From Desulfobacter curvatus DSM 3379 (GTDB lineage Bacteria; Desulfobacterota; Desulfobacteria; Desulfobacterales; Desulfobacteraceae), in assembly GCF_000373985.1 (NCBI RefSeq), contig NZ_KB892913.1, forward strand, positions 33,139 through 97,138: DNA of 64,000 bases, in the 5' to 3' direction. Within the stretch, counting starts at the first letter, position 1, and every line of letters begins with the position of its first letter. The notes beneath the pieces were generated by a model. The model had not been told where the DNA came from and searched no databases. It saw nothing but the letters and a program-made list of their open reading frames with translations. Positions 43,171 through 52,100 of the stretch are shown here, in pieces. A program made the translations under genes and the position numbers.

Positions 43171-46100
43171 TCAGGCGGTGACCGTATTCAGCGTGGGCAT
43201 AGCCGGACGATTCTCTTCGGCCAGGTGATCCACCCGGACCATTTGAAAATCCTGAATGTCAACGACCACACGGCCCGAAGGATCTGCCAGCTGCATATGA
43301 TACGTTTTGGTGTCACTGTCCTGGGCCATACGCCGGGTCACGCAGAAATAAGGGGTATTGGGCAGAACATCCCCTGCAAACGAAACCTTGCGAATGGCAT
43401 AGGGCAGCATCACGTCAGCACTGGTGAAAAACTCCAGTATTCCTCCGGTTTGGAATACGGCATCCATGATCACCACTGGGGTGGCAAATTCAGGATAGGT
43501 CTGGCCATTGAAAAATTCGCGGCCGGGCCGCCATTGAACCACTGTAACCAGGCTGTCCTCGTCCAAGGCGGCCAGCTGATCCACGGAGCGGAACAACCCG
43601 TCCATGAACAGGCGCTCCGGGTGGTAGATCTGTTCCTGCCACTGGGTATCAACCTTGAATTCGGACAATGCCGGGGTGGAGATCTCATCCAGGACGGGAA
43701 AATCCGTGCCGATTTTAAATTTGCCCTGGTAATGCAGGGTGTCCTGGACAGGGGCTTTACCACCCGGGGGAGTGAAAACAGAATGGATCTCTGTTGTTAT
43801 TGAACCGTCCGCATTTTTTTCAGCAAAAATTTCAATATGTTTCGGGCGATTTTTCAACAATTTGATGCCATAGGGGATCTTAAAATCACTGACTTCAAGG
43901 ACGCGTCCTTGGGAACCGCTGCATTCAAGGGCCGCTTCAGCCATGGTTTCCAGCCCGGTTGCCCCGAGAAACAGGGGCACGCCTTTTCTGGCATGGTCGA
44001 AAAGAAAAAGATCCCTGTCCGCTTCCAGAAGGCGTTTGAATTTCAGCCTGTCCCGACCGGTATCTTTTTCCACGGTATCCAGGAACGGCCCCACGGCAAG
44101 CAGGCCGTCCGGATCGAATGCGGCTGGATTTTTCTCAGGAGGCGCACCGATCAGGATTTCATTGCCGGCCGGATTGAGCAGTTCTTCCTGGAAAAAGCGA
44201 ACCCCTTGGGCCACCGGAAGAAAGGCAATGCCCTTTTCCTTTAACACAGCCTCAATGGTGCCTTGGGCCGCCATTCCGATTTCGGCCCAGGCGGTCCAGT
44301 CAAAAACCTTGTAGGTCATTTCCGGTGTTTTAAAGGCGATTGCCTGTATCATGGCCCCCATCATGTCGTTTCCGGCCGTATAGTCTGACTGGGCCTCATT
44401 GCCGAATCTGGCGGTAATGGATGAAAAACCGATGAGATAGCGGCAATTTTTATTTTCAATGGCTGCCAGTACATTAGCCATCCCCTGGACCTTGGTATCA
44501 AAAACCAGATTGAAATCCTCCATGGATTTTTTCTCAATCATAATGCTTCGGTCCACACCGGCGGCATGAATCACCCCGTCAATACGGTCATATTGGTTGA
44601 CCGCCTTAAGAACGGCGTCGGGATCGGTGACATCCACGGCATGGTAATCCACTGATTTTACCTGGGCACGCAATTGGCCCAGATTTTCCCGGGCCGTAAG
44701 AATCCGCCGCAGTCCGGCTGTTCTATTTTTCAGCTCCACGGGTTTGGCGTTCGGGTGTATGGACTTGAGCGCGGCCATGATTTGTGTGTCATCCATGGCA
44801 TCGGTCACAGGAATCTCCAATTCATCCTCCACCCGGCTGCGTCCTAGAATAACCAAATTCATATCCGGACGGATGACCGCCTTGAGCAGTTCATAGGTGA
44901 TGCCCGCAGCACCGCCTGTAACCAGCAGCGTGTCAGTACCTTTGATGACAGAGGACTCTTCGCCCTGGGACTGTGATGTTTCAGGACTCCCGGTCTTTGC
45001 CCGGATGCCGAATCTTGCCCCCTTTTCAATGCCCACCTCCCGGCGGGTGCTGGTGCTGAACACCTCTTCCATAAATATGGAAGCGGCCTGGGTCATATCC
45101 GCAAGTTCATTTTTATCCATGAACTCCACAACTTTCACCCCTGTTTGCGGATACTCTTTGGCCACGGTTTTCAGCAGGCCTGAAATGCCGCTGAACACAG
45201 GGAAAATCTGATCCGGTGCAGGTTCCTTGAAACGGGCCAGGGCGGACTGAACCGATAGGGCCGCCAAACGGCCGTGGGATTGATCCAGCCGAATGCCGAA
45301 TGCCTTGCACAACAGAAATAAAAATTTGACTGATGCACTCTCTGCCACCGGGTTCTCACCTGCCTCCATGGCAAAATCCAGGGGGTGAAGGAAAAAGATC
45401 CCTGCAATACCCTCATGGTCCGCCTTGATCCGGGAAATGACCTCTTCGGCGCCGTCAACGGTGCTTAAATCAACAATGTAATCATCTTGCTCACTGTTGC
45501 CCACACTGATGACATTCCCTTTATTTTCTTTGATTAAATTCGCCACAGCCTGGCCGAATCCCTGTTTGTCCATGGTGATCAAATAAGTTTGACCTTCACA
45601 ACTAGGGTTGCCAGGTGTTGCGTCGGGCAGCTTGCGCAATCCAAAGGTATAGCGTTGAATTCCCGTTTGCTCAGAGGTCTCTGACGTTGACTGCCCGGCG
45701 TGTTCAGTTTCAGATGCCTGGGCGCTTTGGGCTGCCGGCGTCGGCGGGGTATCCGCATTATCGTTGCCCTCCCCGGAGACTTGTGCCTGTATATATTCAC
45801 TGATTTTACGGATAGTGTTCAATTCAGACAGATTGATATCCTCGGGAACGGACAATCCGTATGCTTTGGTGATCTTACCGAAGGTCTCCACCTGCTTAAC
45901 CGTGTCAATACCCAAATCCGCTTCCAGATCCAGGTCCGGTTCCAGCATGTCCTGGGTATAACCGGTCTGCTCGGCGATCATGGCCGTGATGTCGCCCGTA
46001 ATGTCCTGGCCGCTATCAGTACCTGAAGCCGGTGCCGGTTCAGTTGTGCCGGATTCAGCTTGCTTTGGAATATCCTCGGTCTGAATCTGGCTGCCGATAT

Positions 46101-49100
46101 ACTCGGCAATTTTGCGGATGGTATTCAGTTCAGAAAGGTTGATATCTTCGGGGACACTCAAGCCAAAAGACTTGGTGATCTTGCCGAAGGTCTCCACCTG
46201 CTTGACCGTGTCAATGCCCAAGTCCGCTTCCAGGTCCAGGTCCGGTTCCAGCATGTCCAGCGTGTAACCGGTCTGTTCTGAAATCAAGGCGGTGATGTCA
46301 TCCATGACATCCGGGCCGCTGCCGGAACCTGAATCCGGTGCCTGGGCAACTGTGCCGGACTCAGCCTGTTTCGGAGTATCATCCGTCTGAATCTGGCTGC
46401 TGATATACTCGGCAATTTTGCGGATGGTATTCAGTTCCGAAAGGCTGATATCTTCGGGAACGGTCAGGCCAAAGGATTTGGTGATCTTACCGAAAGTCTC
46501 CACCTGCTTGACTGTGTCAATGCCCAAATCCGCTTCCAGGTCCAGGTCCGGTTCCAGCATGTCCAGCGTGTAGCCGGTCTGTTCGGCAATCAAAGCGGTG
46601 ATGTCATCCATGACATCCGGGCCGCTGCCGGAACCTGAATCCGGTGCCTGGACTGCTGTGCCGGATTCAGCCTGTTTCGGAGTATCATCCGTCTGAATCT
46701 GGCTGCCGATATACTCGGCAATTTTGCGGATGGTATTCAGTTCCGAAAGGCTGATATCTTCGGGAACGGTCAGGCCAAAGGATTTGGTGATCTTACCGAA
46801 GGTCTCCACCTGCTTGACTGTGTCAATGCCCAAATCCGCTTCCAGGTCCAGGTCCGGTTCCAGCATGTCCAGCGTGTAACCGGTCTGTTCGGCAATCAAG
46901 GCGGTGATTTGGCTTAAAACATCTGTGGCCTGGACATTTCCCGCAGCTTTTGCCGGTTGTTTGGGTTCATCGTCTTTCTTTGATGTGCGGCGTTCAGGTG
47001 CGTCTTGGCTGGCGGCACGACTCACTTTCTCCGCCACCTTCTCCGGGGCCTTTGTGTCTGCGTGCTTATCCTTGGGGAAAACGCACAGGGTTCTGTTTAT
47101 GACACCCAGCATGGGCTCTGGGCTTTTGGTAATCCGTGCCAGCCACTCATGGTAGACTGGGTTGTTCTCCACGTCAGCTTCCTGGACCCGGTCCACCAGT
47201 AAAAAGGCAAAATGGGATCCGAATCCGGCGCTGAAATGCAGTCCAAAGCGGTAATCGCCATGCCCTGATTGTGTAAAATTCAAATCTGAAAATTCAGCAG
47301 GTACATGATCCAGGTTGGCCACAGGCGGAAAGGTCTTTTTCTGCAGGCCTTTGACCAGTATGGCATCCTCAATGCCCGCACCCAGGGTGTGTCCGGTATA
47401 TCCCTTGGTATTGGTGATTGCAATTTGCTTGTAAAGATTTGGAAACGCTGTTTTTAACGCCTCAACTTCAGCCGAGGCACTGCCGCCCCGGGCCGGCGTA
47501 AAGGTCTCATGGGACATGAACACCAGTTGCTTGGCCATGTCCGTGCGGGATAAAGCGTTTTGTTTTTCCACCTTGTTTACGAATTTATTAAGTTCACCGG
47601 CAAGGTGGTGCACATCAATACGGGAGGGATGGAATGCGCTGTTGCCGATATAGGTGCCTAAAATCCGGGCCTGGCCGTTCAACCCCCTGTGTTTCAGGGT
47701 GTCTTGTCGTTCCACAACGAGCCCTACAGCACCTGAACCTAGGATCGTTCCGTTTCGGTCCTCATCAAAGGGTTTGGCAGCGTCTGAAACCACTTCCTTG
47801 CTGGTGGCGGCGCCCATGGCCAGAAATCCGGATCCCACCCACGGCATCTGGGCCTCACTTGTGGCCGCTTCCCCGCCGATGACAATCACCCGGTCGCACC
47901 GGTCGTTTCTAATCCAGTCCTCTGCCACGCCGATGGCCTGGGTGGTGGACGCACACGCCCCGGTCAAATGAATATTGGGCCCCTTTGCCCGGATAAGCTG
48001 GGCGAAATGTGCGCCGCCCAGGGACACGATGTCAAAAAGGATATTGCGCTCAAATTTATACTGGCCATATACCTTGCGGCGCTCACGGATTTTAAAGAAC
48101 CAGTCCGTAATCACATCCTTCATATCCTTGTCCGAAAGATTCTCCATCAGGTGATAGTAGATGTTTTCCAGCTCTTCATAGGGTCTGACGTAAAACTTGT
48201 TGTAATAATACGCATTGAGATGGTGCAACAGGGTCTCAAACCCGGGGAAAATACCGGTCATGATCACGCCGGTTGTCTCCTGCATCTCTTCGGGCAAGAC
48301 AAGTGCGTCGGGGATGCTGCTGCCGGTGGAGGTTTTTTTATACCCTTGGACCAAGGGGATATGGGCGTCTTTCAAGGCTTCAAGCCCGGCTGCCATAGCC
48401 AGTTCATCCACAAGGTCAAACTTGCGGCTGATACCGTACTCCGTAGACAGATCAAAATACCCGAGTTTCCCGGCCAGCTGGATCACATCCTGGGTGTTTA
48501 CGATATCCACAAACCTGGCATTGCCGTTGGGTTGTTTGTAGACCCGGGTAATATTCATGTCCACAATTTTGTGTTTCTCTTCCTGGGTCAAAGGTTCAAT
48601 GAAATTATTCCCGGCCAGAATACGGTCAAAATTTTTCTCATTGAATACCTGGTGTCCTTTGCCCGGCAGGCCCACGGCAACACCGGCAATACAGACGGAA
48701 CCGGTGTACAGGCCTAAATTTTCAATGGCCGCCAGGGCATTTTTCTGTTGAAACGCCTGATATTCGCGCTGTAGTGTCGCCTGTACAAGGTTTTTGTTCT
48801 GTTCTAAAAAGGTGTTAAAATCCATATCCTTGTGCATTACTTCTCTTGGGGATTCTGTTTTTTCCTGACTCTTATGCTTCACATCTTTATTATTGAGGTT
48901 TTTAGGTTCAAAGTTCATCAATTCAATCGGAGCTGCTTCACTTGTCTGAACAGTCTCTTTTGCCTTGGGTGCAATAAACCGCTCTGCGGCCAGGTTGAAA
49001 CTTTCAAGTTCTCCCTTTTTGGCATCTGCCGTGGGCATGGATTCCGGATTTTCAATGGAGATGTTTTTCAACAGGTTACACAGCAGTCTGCCCGGCCCGA

Positions 49101-52100
49101 TTTCAATAAACCGTTTGCAGCCCTGGGCATGAACGCCTTTGACCGATTCTACAAATTCCACCGGGGAGACGATCTGACGTGCCAGGTGGGTCCGGATCAT
49201 CTGTTCATCGGCAGGATAGGGTTTAGCCGTCAGATTTGAGATGATTTTATGGGCATTTTTAAGATTAAAATTTACCGACCCAAGGGTCTTGGCCATATTG
49301 TCGGCCGCAGGTTCCAGCAACGGAGTGTGGAAGGGTGCGGACAGGGCCAGTTTTTTATGGAAAATATCTTTGTCTTTCAGATGGGCGCAAAAAAGGTCTA
49401 TGCCCTTTGTTGTACCGGCAATGGCCGTCTGCTTTTCGCTGTTTTTGTTGACCAGCCAGATATCTCCGACACCGGACTTGTCGATCATGTCCTGTGCGGC
49501 TTTTTCTCCGTCAAAGACCACCATAATTCCGCCGGGGTTTTCACTTGCTGCCCGGGCCATGAAATCAGACCTGGAAATCACAAGGTTCATGCCCGTACTG
49601 AAATCAACCAAGCCTGCGCAATAAAGGGCTGAGTATTCTCCGACACTGTGCCCGATATAAAAATCAGGTTCAAAGCCTTTGAGCTGCAATGCATGATAGA
49701 TGGCCGCCGTGGAAAGGAAGATGGCGGGCTGGGTATTTTCCGTCTGGTTGAGCGGTGAACCGCCGGCATTCATGATCTCCAGCAAAGATGCTCCCCGGCG
49801 CTCCCGGAAAATGGCATCCCCCTGATCCATCAGAGCTTTGATTTCAGGAACAGTATCATAAAGGCCTTTCAGCATGCCTGCCGACTGAGCGCCCTGGCCT
49901 GAAAGGAGGGCTGTGACAGCAGCGGTCCGGACCGTATCCGGCCAGGCCCCGGGGGTGACAGCCGGCTGTTCCACTGAGGCCAACTCCTCTTGGGACCGCA
50001 GAAACCGGGGCAGTCTGCCGATGATCACATGAGCATGGTTGCCGCCGATACCGTTGACATCAGCGCCTAAAAGCGCACCATCAGCCAGCGGCGTGATCTC
50101 TTTGACCGGGTGCAGCAAGCTGTCCTTTTCGATAAGTGTGGAGTCGGGTTTGTATCCATGGGTGGGCAGCAGCACCCCTTTTTCCGACATCATCAAAAGC
50201 CTTGACATGACCACAGCGGGATTGGCGGCTTTAAAGTACCCGAACTCGGTTTTGACATTTCCGTATGCCAGGGGATGGTTCAGGCTTTTTTCAATGGCCT
50301 GTTTTTCAACCAGATCCAAGAACGGGTGGGACACACCAAACACATCCAGATATGCCAGATCGGGTTTCCGGGTTTTAAAAGCCCCGGTGTCATTTGCAAT
50401 CACCTTTTCATATTTATTTTCAGAAGGTGACAGCAAATGCTCTGGCGCACTTGCAGCCATGTTCAGGCATTTTAATTCACCCAGGATCGGCATGTCGTTC
50501 TGTTTTGCATATTTATAGGTGGTGACAACCAGACAGGCAGCCCCTTCGCCCATGACATATCCGTTGGCATTATTGTCAAACAGGCTGGGTTCTGTTTCCG
50601 CAAGAATGCCCAGACGCTTGAATGCCAGCAGCACTCCCGGATACAGGTTAGTGTCCACCCCGCCGGTGAGTACGGCATCCAGGTTGCCTGCACGCAGATT
50701 TTTAACCGCCAGATATAAGGCCATGGTGGCAGACGCACATGAGGCATCCACCACAAAATTGGTGCCCTGGGTATTATAATGTTTGGAGATGCGTGCCGAT
50801 ACAATGTTTGACAGCATACCGGGAATGCTGTCCCCGGTCATGGCAGGATACTTCTCAGTTAAAAGATCTCCCACGTGACCTGCAATGGCAGAAAGGGTAT
50901 TTTCATCCACCTCCGAAATGGACCGGATCATGCGCTGGAGTAACGGAATCCGGGTGCGGATGATAGATTCAACATTCCGGGTCCCGGAAATAGTACCCAA
51001 AATGGTACCGATTTTATTGCCGGGAGTTAGTTTATCCTGAAGACCGGCATGTTCAAGGGCCTGCCCTGCCGCATCCAGGCCGAACAACTGTGCCCGGTCC
51101 ATGTAGGTCATGGCGGAAGGCGGAATCTTAAAGGTTTTGGGGTCCAGCATAAAATCGTCAACAATGCCGTTTTTCATCATGGGTAGGCGAAAGCCTGAAT
51201 TTTCGTCCTCTTCGGCATAGCAGTCATTGGCCAGACGATCGGCAGGCATAGGCTGGTAAGCCTTTTGCCCTGAAACCATGGCATCCCAGAACGCGTCTTT
51301 GTTCTTGGCCTTCGGCAGGACAACGCCCATGCCGGCAAAAACGATTCTGTCGTCATTGGGATCATGGTCAAGGTCTACAAAAATCTTTCGGGAAAGCGTT
51401 GCGTCTGCTTGGCGGAACTCGCTGACCACGGCATGGTAATTAATGCCCCCGAATCCATAGGAGCTCACCGCTGCCATGCGCGGTCCATTGGCCGGTGCAT
51501 CCCAGGGTTTAGGATCGCCCAGAACAAACAGGGATGTATCTGCCATGTCGATTTTCGGAGATAATTTTTCAAATGTGCCGTTGGGGGGCAAGGTTTGATG
51601 GTTTAACGCCAGCAATGTTTTTATCATGCCGGCCATACCGGCCGCCCCGAGCAGATGACCGATCTGGGATTTGATGGAGGAGACACCAATGGACGCCTCT
51701 TGGTCATATACCTGGCACAGGGTATCCATCTCAACGGCATCCCCCACCTTTGTGCCGGTGCCATGGGCTTCGATAAACTGCACCATCCCCGGAGAAAATT
51801 TCGTCTTGATATTTTCATGGCAGCGCTGAAATGCCAGTTTCTGCCCCTCTTTATCCGGGGCGGCAATGCCTTTGCCTTTGCCGTCGGAAGCCGAGGCAAT
51901 ACCCTTGATGACACCCAGAATGTGATCCTTTTCCCGGATGGCATCTTTAAGACGTTTCAGGACCAGGACGCCGGACCCTTCGCCCAGAACAAATCCGTCG
52001 GCCCGTTCGTCAAAGGGGAATGACCCGTTGGCGGACAGGGTGCCCATTTTGCAGAATCCCACAAAGGATTCAGGTGTCAGATTGGTGTTGACACCACCTG

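Noticed and set aside
45795..46910. CRISPR-like or satellite array
   Set aside because: The 306-base repeats are in-frame ACP modules of the megasynthase.
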